A DNA stretch of 64,000 bases from Ectocarpus siliculosus. Lineage: Eukaryota > Sar > Phaeophyceae > Ectocarpales > Ectocarpaceae. Position 1 is the stretch's first letter; every line of letters starts with the position of its first letter. Positions 27,901 through 39,095 of this stretch are shown here, piece after piece. The stretch spans positions 699,685-763,684 of the forward strand of contig FN649750.1 in NCBI GenBank assembly GCA_000310025.1, given 5' to 3'. The notes under the pieces were generated by a model, which saw nothing but the letters and a program-made list of their open reading frames with translations, made no database searches and was not told the origin of the DNA. A program made the position numbers and the translations under genes.

Positions 27901-30900
27901 ATTTGCCCGAGACGGAAAGTGCTCGGTGTACTCGACATGCCAGTCGCATGCACATCATGGAAGGCACAAGTGACAGCAGTGGCAGTTTTTCCATGACATA
28001 CATTTCCATCTGGCGAATATTTTTTGGTGGGGTGTCGCAGGGGCCTTCCGTGTGCCGGTACTGGTCTCTCGCTCTTGTCCGGAGATGCGCAAGTAGAGAT
28101 CCTTTCCGTCAGAGTCGTTCGCCACTCTGTTCCGTTGGTGCCTTGGGATGAACGATTCCCTCGATTTGCTCGGCAAACAACCCGGCCCGCTCTTTTTCGG
28201 CCGAAGCTTGACCTTCTTGTCATGCTTCGCAGCAGGATAGTTTCCGCCCACTTCGACAACACCCACTAGGGACACTTGCTCTCGCCTCACACACAGAGGG
28301 GAATCAGTGGTGACCTATGCAGTGCCGTAGATCTGGTAGCTTGTATGCGACTGCTGTTCTCGCTGCGAGCCTAGTAGATACCCGTACTGCCACTCGTGTC
28401 TGAAGTTCTTCGGTTCAAACGAGGCGCACGTGCGTGCGAGTGCACGCGTCCGAGGATAATCGAAGCTTCCAGGACGTTAACCCCAACTCATCCTGCCGCT
28501 GCCGCCGCCACCACCACTTCCCGCCTTCCTTCCGTGTCTTGTTGCAGTGCCTGCTGCCCCTGTACGTGACTCCCCCGATGACGTCTTCGACGACCTCTCC
28601 TTCGACTTCTCGTACTCGTACTCGTACACCTACGACCCGTGGTACGACGACGACAGCAGGGACGGTGAGTAACGCGCTCGCGTGCGTAGCCCTCGACGAT
28701 CAGGCCGGCAGGCGGTGTGCACTGGTTCGTCTCGACATCTTGTTGACGAGTTGTCGACATGCGTAGTCCTGTGATCGAAACCGTGTTAGTGGCCTGGTGT
28801 GAAGTGCTGAAGTTGACGGCAGGAGGTAGCGCGCTCATTGCACCGCGTGGAGTAAGTGACCCGTACCCAATATTCCGGAGATAGATAATGTTTGAGATGG
28901 GTGTCACTCCTACTGCTGTCGAGTGCACCACTGGAATTAGCGATACTAGGGATTGTGATTATGTCCTTTCCGTGAACGTCATTCATCTGCGATCGCGTAC
29001 AACGTTACAATCAAGAGATTTCATGTCGAAACACTGAACAACTATGGAATGGCATTCATGTCTGTATCCGTGAAAATATTTTTGGTGCAATTCACCAACG
29101 AACAGCCCCGCCCCCCGCCCCCCCCTACCGACCTGCTTTTTCCAGCTCCGACTGTGCCCGGGCCTGCTCCCCACGACGGTGGCAGAGGATCGCCCACTCC
29201 CGGAGACGCGCCCACTCACCGTGGAGACGCGCCGGTCTACTCGGCCCCTACTGGCGGTGGACGTTCGCCCACTCCGGGAGCCGCGCCCACTCACCCTGAG
29301 CCCGCGCCTACTCACAGTGGAGACGCGCCGGTCTACAAGGCCCCTACTGGCGGTGGACGTTCGCCCACTCCGGGAGCCGCGCCCACTCACCCTGAGCCCG
29401 CGCCTACTCACAGTGGAGACGCGCCGGTCTACTCGGCCCCTACTGGTGGTGGACGTTCGCCCACTCCGGGAGCCGCGCCCACTCACCCTGAGCCCGCGCC
29501 TACTCACCGTGGAGACGCGCCGGTCTACTCGGCCCCTACTGGCGGTGGACGCTCGCCCACTCCGGGAGCCGCGCCCACTCACCCTGAGCCCGCGCCTACT
29601 CACAGTGGAGACGCGCCGGTCTACTCGGCCCCTACTGGTGGTGGACGCTCGCCCACTCCGGGAGCCGCGCCCACTCACCCTGAGCCCGCGCCTACTCACA
29701 GTGGAGAAGCGCCGGTCTACTCGGCCCCTACTGGCGGCGGACGCTCGCCCACTCCGGGAGCCGCGCCCACTCACCCTGAGCCCGCGCCTACTCACCGTGG
29801 AGACGCGCCGGTCTACTCGGCCCCTACTGGTGGTGGACGCTCGCCCACTCCGGGAGCCGCGCCCACTCACCCTGAGCCCGCGCCTACTCACAGTGGAGAC
29901 GCGCCGGTCTACTCGGCCCCTACTGGTGGTGGACGCTCGCCCACTCCGGGAGCCGCGCCCACTCACCCTGAGCCCGCGCCTACCCACAGTGGAGACGCGC
30001 CGGTCTACTCGGCACCCTCGTACACGGCACCTTCGCCTGTCCCTGGACCGCACCGTGCCCCTACTAGCGGTAAGCGTTGCTTCTCTCTCTGAAGCGCAGA
30101 ACAACTAACCGTGCAAGGCCCTTCGCTTGTCTTCATAGCCGGAGCTGCCTCGCTCCCTTGTCTAGATTTGGGGACTATCGATCATTCGAATTTGTAATGT
30201 AATGTTTCTGCCAAGAACTTTCTTGAGAATGGCAACATTCTTTTTCAAAGGCGGGGGGTACCAAAAGTCAAGCTCTTTATCTCAAATGTTCAAGCGCTCA
30301 CACGGCAGACGTACGCATGGAAGTGCGAAGCAGGGCAGGCGCTGATCGGACGAATTACCAAATTGCATGTTGGTTGATTTCGCCCACTTTTGATTGTTGG
30401 ATCTTGGTTACGGGACTGCCCCAGAAGCTGCCGCTGCAACTACGATAAAACTGCCGCTCATGAGACAACCAAACGTCACCGCTCCCGCCTCCCGCTGCCG
30501 CTCTCCTCCCTCACCGACGCAACAGACATGCAGAGGTGCAGCAACGGTGTTTACGGCATCGAGTCCCCCAACGGCAAAGCGTGCTGCGCGTTGGCTTGCG
30601 GATCTTGCGGCGGTGTTGGCTGCAGCCGGCGCCCGGGAGGGTCCTACGACTGCTGCGAGAGCGAGTGAGTGTCCAAGGCCCCTCGAGCTCATTTGTGATG
30701 GACAACAGCTTGGTTCTCCCATCCATGTATCGTTGGATGGACTAAAATGGTTGGTTCATGCAGAGTTGCAAGGTTGATCGCGAACAGAACCGCCCACGCA
30801 ACCACGTTTTTCTCACGCTCCCTCCTATGTATCTCGTCCTTGGTGCCAACGGCGTGATCAAAACAGAATCGTGGAAGAGGGAGAGGCTTGCGCTGCAACT

Positions 30901-33097
30901 GGAGCGTCTCCTTGCTACATTGACGGTGAGTTAAACCGGCCGATCTATTCATCATGCCGATGTGAATCCTTTTTGAGAACAAAGAGAAATAAAGCCATTG
31001 TGGTCGGGGACGTCGAAAGCCAGGTCGATACATCTCCTTTCGGACATAAAAAGAAAGGACCGGCGGTACCATACCGATATGATCCCTTTTTGAGAACAAA
31101 GAGAAATAAAGCCATTGTGGTTGGGGAAGTCGAGAGCCAGGTCGATACATCTCCTTTCGGCCATAAAAGAAAGGACCGGCGGTACTTATTTTCACCCAAT
31201 CGTTGAGAGCATTGGGTGGATCATTTCTTCTGTCAATACCCCAATCTGGATGTGGAACCGAGATTCTACAGTTGCGTTAAGCCGCGCCGATCATCATCCC
31301 CATCCAAGCTGAACCCACCCCTTTTTTTGCCACCGCCCTACTCGTTCTCTTCGAATCCAGGAGATGAGGTACTGGACCCGGTTGTTCCCACGGAGGAGCC
31401 AGTGACGCCCGGCGGCGGTGGCGATGGCGGTGGACGCGGCGGAGGCGGCGGAGGCGGCGACGACTACACCCCCACGGACGAGCCCACCGACGCGCCAGTG
31501 ACACCCGGTGGTGGTGGTGGTGGACGTGGTGGGGGAGGCGGCGGTGGAGGCGGCGACGACGACCACACCCCCACGGACGAGCCCACTGACGCGCCAGTGA
31601 CACCTGGTGGTGGTGGCGGACGTGGTGGCGGAGGAGGCGGTCGTGGCGGTGGTGGAGGCGGCGGTGGAGGCGGCGGCGGCTCCTTCTCGTACGACTACGC
31701 CCCCACGGACGAGCCCACTGACGCGCCGGTGACACCCGGTGGTGGTGGCGGAGGAGGCGGTCGTGGCGGTGGTGGAGGCGGCGGTGGCTCCTTCTCGTAC
31801 GACTTCTACCCGACTGACGAGCCCACCAACGCGCCGGTGACACCTGGTGGTGGTGGTGGACGTGGTGGCGGAGGAGGCGGTCGTGGCGGCGGTGGAGGCG
31901 GCGGCGGCTCCTTCTCGTACGACTTCTACCCGACTGACGAGCCCACTGACGCGCCGGTGACACCCGGTGGTGGTGGTGGACGTGGTGGCGGAGGAGGAGG
32001 TGGTCGTGGCGGCGGTGGAGGCGGCGGTGGTGGAGGCGGCGGCGGCTCCTTCTCGTACGACTTCTACCCGACTGACGAGCCCACTGACGCGCCGGTGACA
32101 CCCGGTGGTGGTGGTGGACGTGGTGGCGGAGGAGGAGGTGGTCGTGGCGGGGGTGGAGGCGGCGGTGGTGGAGGCGGCGGCGGCTCCTTCTCGTACGACT
32201 TCTACCCGACTGACGAGCCCACCGACGCGCCGGTGACACCCGGTGGTGGTAGTGGACGTGGTGGCGGAGGTGGTCGTGGCGGGGGTGGAGGCGGCGGTGG
32301 AGGCGGCGGCGGCTCCTTCTCGTACGACTACACCCCCACGGACGAGCCCACTGACGCGCCGGTGACATCCGGTGGTGGTGGCGGAGGTGGTGGTCGTGGT
32401 GGCGGCGGTGACGGTGGCGGTGAAGACCCCACGGATGAGCCCACTGAAGCGCCAGTGACATCCGGCGGCGGCAGTGGTGGTGGTGGAGGAGGCCGTGGCG
32501 GTGGGGGCCGCGGCGGTGGCGGTGGCGACGATGGTGATGTCTACTCGTATGACTACGGCTGGGAGGCAGACATCAACGACCAGTTCATGCTCAAGGGCCA
32601 GTTCATGTGGTGCACCAACGGCGTACCCGGAGTGGAGTCTACCATGGGCGAGGTCTGCTGTCCGGCCAGCTGCGGGCACTGCGGGGGTGTGGGCTGCGAC
32701 GAGCGCGGCGCGGCCGACGAATGCTGCACCACTGAGGTAAGCAACTCTTCCATGGCTGTAGATTCTACCTTGCTTTTGAACAGCTGTGGTTTGTTCCGCA
32801 AGCACACTCCTTTTTCTGTTGGGTTTGGTCGCGATAACGGGGCGAACACCAAAAGGAGCATGCAGGTACACGTGCTACCGTCATTCTGTCTGCGGTCGAC
32901 ACCGATGACCGCTCTAGTCTGCGTATGCATGGCCTCCGTCATTTTTCAGTGCCCATGTACGACCGGACTATTCCGTGCCGCTCTGTTTTTGGACGTCCAA
33001 TGCTTGCTCCTCTTTTTGGTTTGGCCATATCCAGATCATGGACTATGGGCAGCCGTGCTCAGTCACCGGAACGGCTCCTTGCTACCTCGACGGCTAA
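24996..33097 (+). CDS. Secreted von Willebrand factor A protein with Pro/Thr and Gly-rich repeats (copy A, 11 exons)
   Basis: Exons: 24996-25175, 25750-26091, 26533-26674, 26885-27199, 27768-27839, 28548-28664, 29146-30069, 30526-30664, 30867-30925, 31361-32736, 33035-33097. All phases close, giving 1242 residues. Residues 1-23 look like a signal peptide (ending VSGQ), followed by a short Cys-containing segment. The vWA domain (61-221) keeps the metal-binding DxSxS (DASVS, Asp68), SGGTD and TTDG. Residues 222-326 are an unassigned, probably beta-rich domain. Then come an acidic Tyr/Asp linker, about eight 32-residue Pro/Thr repeats (390-697), a Cys-rich module (CSNGVYGIE, ACCALACG, CGGVGC, CC, PCYIDG), a Gly-rich repeat block (764 to about 1165) and a second Cys-rich module ending PCYLDG. 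Probably an extracellular-matrix or adhesion protein. Its inverted paralog is at 39096-46325. The start ATG directly precedes the signal peptide and matches the paralog. Confidence 0.85.
29200..30010. repeat. 96-bp coding tandem repeat (32-residue Pro/Thr module), about 8 copies
   Basis: The unit encodes GDAPVYSAPTGGGRSPTPG followed by AAPTHPEPAPTHS. Period is 96 bp (for example GAGCCCGCG at 29298, 29394 and 29490). Copies differ by only a few bases, mostly silent or conservative, implying recent expansion or gene conversion. It lies wholly inside exon 7 of the vWA gene. Confidence 0.95.
30960..31190 (+). repeat. Intronic tandem duplication of about 118 bp
   Basis: CCTTTTTGAGAACAAAGAG, then AAATAAAGCCATTGTGG and GTCGATACATCTCC, occurs at 30968 and again about 118 bp downstream in intron 9 of vWA copy A. 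The paralog has one inverted copy (about 40050-40140), so the duplication is specific to copy A. Confidence 0.9.
31400..32540. repeat. Coding Gly-rich repeat block, about 9 units
   Basis: Units of about 100-140 bp encode PTDEPTDAPVTPGGG, runs of Gly with single Arg, and SFSYDFY or a similar stretch. Lengths vary in steps of GGN/CGN codons. Inside exon 10 of vWA copy A; absent from the matching exon of copy B. Confidence 0.95.
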
Positions 33098-33810
33098 GTC
33101 TACATACAGCTGGCGTAGATGCAACGCGGCAGCAGCAGCAGCGGCGGCTATTGTTGGAAGCGGAGCCTTTCAGGAGCCTGAAAGCGGACCGCATGCATCG
33201 ACCACCGGATCATTCGTCACCTAGCGGCCGTGGTGTCCTTTGTATGTTTTATTCTAAATAGTGCTTTGCTATGGATATGCTCAACCGGGGAGCATTCCAA
33301 TATTCCGGTAGTGCTTTGCTACGGATATGCTCAACCGGGGAGCATTCAAATATTCCGGCGCGGTCGTTTCGCTGTCCTGGATCTGTATCCCTACTCCTGT
33401 TGTAGAGTACTGTCGACCATCCTTTACATCTTCGGTTTTCCCCGCACCCCCTTGTTCGCATGGTGGTTTTTCTACGGGGAAGAGGCGCATATCCCAACGT
33501 GAAGTTCGTGTTTTGCACAGCGGTTGTAGAGCATGCTAGCCGGCCCCTCGCACGAAACCTGCGGGGAAAAGGCCGTGCGCATTCAACGCTGCGCGATCGC
33601 AACGAAGCCGCGCACCGTCGTAGTGTCGTGTTTGTTTTGTCGTGTGTCGTTTGTCGTTGTAAGTTCTATTGTACGCATACGTCTGTCTGTAGCAAACAAA
33701 TAACGTATGAAGAGAACCATCTAGCACGGTCGCGCCTTTTTGCGTAGGCTCCGTCGGACGGGCATGATTTTTCTAATTTGTCACATTTGTTGCTGCAAAT
33801 TAAATCAGGT

Positions 33811-34180
33811 ATCTGTAGCCTTCGCCCTGTCTGATCGGTTGTTCTTGAGCGCGGCCGTGGAGTATCCAAAGATATCATGGCTCGTCTTTTGCCTGAAGTA
33901 TTGAGGAGCTATTGTTGTGGAACTGCAGTAGTGCGTTCGTAGCGAGTTTATGTACTTGGGACAGTGATTTTTCGTAGACTTGGTCGGGAGGGCACGGTAT
34001 TTGCCGTCTTTCAGATGTAATTTTGCCTAGACTTGGTCGGGCGGGCATGGTATTTGCCATCTTCAAGTATCTCGCCTTCGCGTTGTCTGATGGATTGCTC
34101 TTGAGCGCAGCCGTCAAGTATCCAAATATGTGACGGCGCGTCTTTGCCTGCCGGAAGTGTTGAGGAGCGTTTGTTGTGCA
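33811..34180 (-). repeat. Roughly 200-bp dispersed repeat, two copies
   Basis: The reverse strand reads CTTCCGGCAAAGACG, TTGGATACT, GCTCAAGAGCAATC, ATCAGACAA and ATGGCAAATACCATGCCCGC. The first copy is shorter. The same family lies in plus orientation at 37620-37860, 38025-38225 and 38320-38470. Confidence 0.8.
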
Positions 34181-35451
34181 ACTGCATTTCTTCACTAGGG
34201 GGCAATGTTGCCTACTGGTGGTAAGGTCTGCTGTTGTGGTGTAGAAACGGTAGAAACGTTTTTAGTCTAGTCAGCGATGTTGAATCAACGTGGACAAACC
34301 GCGGCAACTTGGAGTTGATACGGCTACTGCTGCATGAAGTCTCTCGACCGCTTTGGTGGGACGTGAGCTGGTGCCCGGAAAGATAGTGTACACTTGAGAA
34401 AGCTTGATTTAATATGAACGGTGCGTGTCGCGGTGAACAATAGCTGCGCGCCGTTGAACTGTCTGTAGGTCTATGCGTTGTGGTTTCGACTCCCCCCCTC
34501 GTATGGAGCTCGAAACTTTTCCGCCACCTCACTGATTCGAGAAGTTTTGTCAACCTTTCCGAGATCAAGCAAGCATTCGTTCACCCGCTGATGTACGCTG
34601 AGTGTTGTTGCTGGTGGTGTGACGCTTCATGCACCCGTCCTTCCAGAGTCCAATCATGTGAGATGTGAACGCTCACAAAGAAAGGGAGGACTTGAGATGT
34701 TTCTCTGATAGTGTAGCCTGGTCAATAGTACGCTGTCTGTGCATACCGAGCCAGGCCGAAGAGGTTCGGTCGTACCGTCGTATGCATACATACCTATACC
34801 GCGTTGTGGTAGCTCACACATACATGGATGTCGCGAGAACTCACTACAATCCCTGCAAAGAAGGCGTGATACCATCATATACATGGCTTGATACTCGCTT
34901 TGTCACAAATAAATGTCTTCATGCTCACCTGGGAAATGTCCTGATGTCACGTAGATGGCAGAGCAAACGAACCGGCAGCTTCTGGGGTAGGTAGTCCTTC
35001 AAACAAGACACAACAATCAAAGTGGACGAAAATTAACAATTCATACAAAAAAACAAAGTTCGTCCGATTAGCGCCTTCCCTGCCTTCACACTCGCTTGCG
35101 TACGTTTGCTGTGTTTTGGTGGTTCGTGCCGAGGAAAAATGCTACTTTTTTTTCTCAGGTTGTTGTGTAGTGTTGAGGCGCCAAAGCTAGAATCATGAAA
35201 CCAATTAGTCGAACGCTAATAAATGAAAGACAGATCTCGACTTTTGATTTCCTTTCTTTGAAGAGAAAGCCGTTGGAAGACTCAACGTTCCTCGCCCGGT
35301 TCATCCTTGAAAATAAATTTGAACAATCGGCTGTCCACAAATCTAGACGAGGAAGCGAGGCAGCTCCGAGCGTATAGGCACAAGTCAAAAAAGGGTTGCA
35401 TGCATATAGTTGTTCCGCGCCTCAGAGAGTGAAGCAGGACTTACCGCTAGT

Positions 35452-35945
35452 CGGGGGGTTGTCCGGTCCAGGGACAGGTGAGGGTGGCGTGTAGACGGGG
35501 GCTTGCACCGGCGCGGAGCACGGCGCGTTCCAGGGCAAGTACTTGTTGTAAGTAGAGGCAGTTCCGAGTGGGCGAACCTCCACCAACAACAGTAGTAGGG
35601 GCCGAGTAGATCGGTTCTTCCACGGATGCGGAGCCGGGAGTCGTAGGAGCGGCTCCAGGGTAAGTAGGAGCGGTTCCAGGGGTGGACGAACCTCCACCAG
35701 CTGTAGGGGCTGAACAGACCGCGGTGCTTGCAACGGGCGCAGAGCTGGGAGTCGTAGACGCGGCTACCGGAGTCGCAGGGGCGGCCCTAGCAGTGGGCGA
35801 ATCTCCACCACCAGCTGTAGTACGGGCCGAGTAGACAAGTGCCTCCACGGGTGCAGTGCCGGGGGTAGTCGGAGCACCTGCACCTCCTATCGGGGCCGGG
35901 GTTTCGACGTAGTGGGGAGCAGGCCCGAGAACAGAGTCGGGACTG
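35452..35945 (-). pseudogene. Broken extra copy of the vWA Pro/Thr-repeat exon
   Basis: This segment matches exon 7 of vWA copy B (41463-41206), including the TTATCCAG acceptor and the GCGGTAAG donor side. An insertion near the 5' end (GACTCTGTTCTCGGG against GACCGTTCCCGGG) shifts the frame and leads to an early stop. Flanking intron sequence is also shared, so the duplicated block spans about 34960-36080 against 40730-41640. The first exons and the vWA domain are absent. The repeat content differs from both parents (APTAGGGSSTPG-like units). Confidence 0.8.
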
Positions 35946-36330
35946 GATAAATCAGGCCGATAGGGGCCGGGGGGGATGGTCGCTGTGCATTAGTGGGTGC
36001 ACAACCTTCATTGAAGGAGTCATGCCTTCCAAAAAACATCCCATTGTTTTGGTATGAAATCGTTCGAATACAATTTTGACATCTGACATCTAACCGCAAC
36101 CCCTTCTGCAATTAATGAATAACCATAAATTACGTATGAAAGATTTGAGTTTAGCTTTGATGCCTTTTTTGTTCTTGATGAGTAAGTAGATATTCAAACG
36201 AATATAATATTGTTCTTCGGAAAACAAGTGCTGCACGATGGCTTGGGAAACAAATAATGGTGGAAGATGGATGTGATGCAACCGAGTCCTTCGTGTCCTT
36301 CTCCGTGGACCGAAGTCGTGCAGGAGGAGG

Positions 36331-36349
36331 ACGGCGGTGGTGGCGGCGT

Positions 36350-36382
<33 letters not shown>
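36331..36382. repeat. (GGC)n microsatellite
   Basis: GGCGGTGGTGGCGGCGTT followed by about 12 GGC units. Confidence 0.95.
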
Positions 36383-36383
<1 letters not shown>

Positions 36384-37619
36384 TGGAGAGATGGCTCTTC
36401 CGGCTCCTGTGGAGATAATTGGGACCACGTCAGTCAATCTCTTGACATGAGATTGTGTCAACTATGAGTTACTTTCGGGGGCATATTTTCGCTTCTTCTC
36501 TGAAGTACAACGCAGTATATATAGAGTACGTAGTACACTAGCACCGCTACAGTATCGAAGGAAAAGTTCTCTTCAGCATGCGTACGAGGGGTTGCTTGTG
36601 GTGAGTTCGCCAAGAGTTCGCCAAGTCAACCTTTCTTTGTGAGCCATTCTTCTCCATGTAGCGATCGGTCAATCAAAATGTCTTGTTGGACAACGTCGCG
36701 GGGGAAGAAACCCTCGTTCGTTCCTCTCTCGGCGATCCGCACTCCGCACGTACCACAGAGCGCGCGCTAATGTACGACGGTACGACCGAACCTCTTCCGC
36801 TGGGCTGAGAATGTAAACTAGTCTGTCTGTTTCATCTTCCGCCCCCCCCTTGGTGAGCTTTCATACCACATGATTGGATACTGGAAGGATGGATGGGTGG
36901 ACGAAGGGGTCATATCATATTCCAACGATGGCATTCAGCGTATATCGGCGGGCGAAACTTTCACGCGGATGCTTGCTTTATCTCAGTCAGGTTTACAAAT
37001 ATTCTCGGCCCGGAACGGTCTTGCGGCAATCAATACGGTTCTCCAACGAGGTACCGGACGTGCTTCAAAAATCCATTAGAAAACCACGGGACTCCATTCA
37101 GTCTGCACCAACGCAAAAGCCCCACAAAATTTAAGGACCACAGCTCTTCGCCGCGACACTGCTACCGTTCAAGGTTTCAAGTGAACAATATCTTTCCGGG
37201 GACCAGCTCATGTCCAAAACGCTATCGCGAGGCTTCATGGAGCGGTCGTCTGTCTCATTCCAAGTTGCCGCGAGTCCTATAAGTCGATTCAAAAATCGCT
37301 ACACGGACAATAGACTTTCGTAGTCTATGTTTCTACACCATGCCGAGGCACCTGCACTGTCACTGCAGTCGCTGTACAGCTATTCTCTCCGCTGCAGCTA
37401 CAATCTAGCTGGTACGCAATCACACAGAGTGAATGTATCCACACTCAGACACCCAAGCTGTCTTCAACTGACGGGTACATGCTTGGCAAAAGGCCTGCAC
37501 AAATCCCGCATCAAACCCACGCAGTAGAATACAGTCGTTCTTTACTGCAAGCACTCCGATACACCTACAACAGACCTTAGCACCAACCAGTAGACAATAT
37601 CGCCTCCCTTGAAGTACTG

Positions 37620-38470
37620 AAGTTCCGCAGCAAACGCTCCTCGATACTTCCGGCAAAGACGTGTCATGCGACGCTGCCGGATACTCGCCGCTATCTCACA
37701 TCATCATTGGATACTCCTTGGCCGCGCTCAAGAGCAATCGATCAGGCAAGGTGAAAGCGAGATACCTCAAAGATGGCATACACCATGCCCGCCCGACCAA
37801 GTCTACGCAAAATCACTCTCCAAGTTGCTGCGAGTCCTCAGGTCGATTCACTGATCGATACTAAGCTCCATACAATGAATCGACCTCGTCACTGATTGGG
37901 AGGTGTTGGATAGAGAGATGGGAACGTTTTTATTGTAAAGAAAACAACAACAACAACAACAACAACAACAGCGATAACAATAGACCCCACGAGTAGACTA
38001 CGCGACGCACAACAGCTTCACAACAAAACGCTCCTCAATACTTCCGACAAAGACGCACCACCACATATTTGGATTCCGCGGCCACGCTCAAGAAAATCGA
38101 TCCGGAAGGCGAGGGCTAGATACCCATTCATTCCTCTGAAAGATGGCAAAAATGATGCCCGCCCGACCAACATATCTACGCAATATCGCGCTCCAAGTTG
38201 CAGCGAGTCCTCAAGTTGATTCAAAATCGTTATATTACCTACCTGGCAGACTCTACACCATTCAACAGACCTCACGAGCAAAAAATATGGACGTATGCTA
38301 CCACCACAGTTCCACAACTCTCCTCGATATTACGGGCAAAGACGCGGCGCCATCGCATAATTGGATACTCCACGGCCCGCGCTCAAGAGCAATCGATCAG
38401 ACCAGTAGAGGGTATTGTAGATACGAAACTGATCTGATGCCAAACATCATGCCCGTCTGACCAGGTCCCA
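37620..38470 (+). repeat. Roughly 200-bp dispersed repeat, three plus-strand copies
   Basis: Each copy contains some or all of CTCCTCGATACTTCCGGCAA, AAGACG, ATTGGATACTCC, GCGCTCAAGAGCAATCGATC, and ATGGCA...ATGCCCGCCCGACC. A tail, CAAGTTGC.GCGAGTCCT.A, recurs at 37260, 37820 and 38205. A CAA microsatellite lies at 37942-37971. No protein is encoded. Confidence 0.75.
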
Positions 38471-39095
38471 CACGAAAACACGAAAATGCGTGGCCTTGCA
38501 CGATGTTTCATTTCTTCACTACACGCACGTTGTTGATACAGACAGACGTACAACACCACAGACACGACACGACAAGACGGTGCACGGTTTCTTCGCTGCG
38601 ATCGTGAAACACTGAATGCGGAGGGCCTTTTCCCCACAGGGCTCGTGCGAGGGGCAAACATGCTACCAGACACCTGCTGCGAGATGCACCTTCGCCCCGT
38701 AGAAAATTCAAAACGCGAACAAGCGGGGGGCGGGACAACCGAAAATGTACCCGGATAGGGTAGTCAAGAGCAATCTTACAACAGGACTAAGGATACACGT
38801 CCAGGACAGCGAAACAACAGCTCTGCTACCTTGGGGTGTTCCTCCCCCGATTCAGGGGGCATATGTATGAAAACACTACATCGAAGTACTCAATATGAAG
38901 AAACCGTTTAGAATGAAACGAATAAAGGAAAGACAGATGGCAATCCCACGGCCATTAGGTGACGGACGACCCGGTGGTCGACGCATGCATGCGGTCGGCC
39001 TTTGGGCTCCTGAAAGCCTCAGCTTCAACCACGGCCATGACTGCTGTTGCTGCTGCTGCTGCTGCTGCCGCGTTGCATCTTCGCAAGCCGTAGAC

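Larger units (their letters stand above)
33098..39095. other. Spacer between the convergent vWA genes, repeat-rich
   Basis: No intact gene. It contains a 50-bp tandem duplication (33250-33355), outer parts of the inverted-repeat arms (for example about 33365-33620 against 38560-38810), several copies of a roughly 200-bp repeat, a pseudo-exon derived from vWA copy B (35452-35945), and GGC and CAA microsatellites. The rest is unassigned. Confidence 0.6.

Noticed and set aside
28983-30104. 373-codon minus-strand open frame
   Set aside because: It is the antisense of the 96-bp Pro/Thr repeats; a stop-free unit in a multiple-of-three repeat stays open on both strands. The plus strand has matching splice sites and a paralog.
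31277-32871. 394- and 525-codon minus-strand open frames (His/Arg-rich and Thr/Ala-rich)
   Set aside because: Antisense of the Gly-rich coding repeats of vWA copy A.
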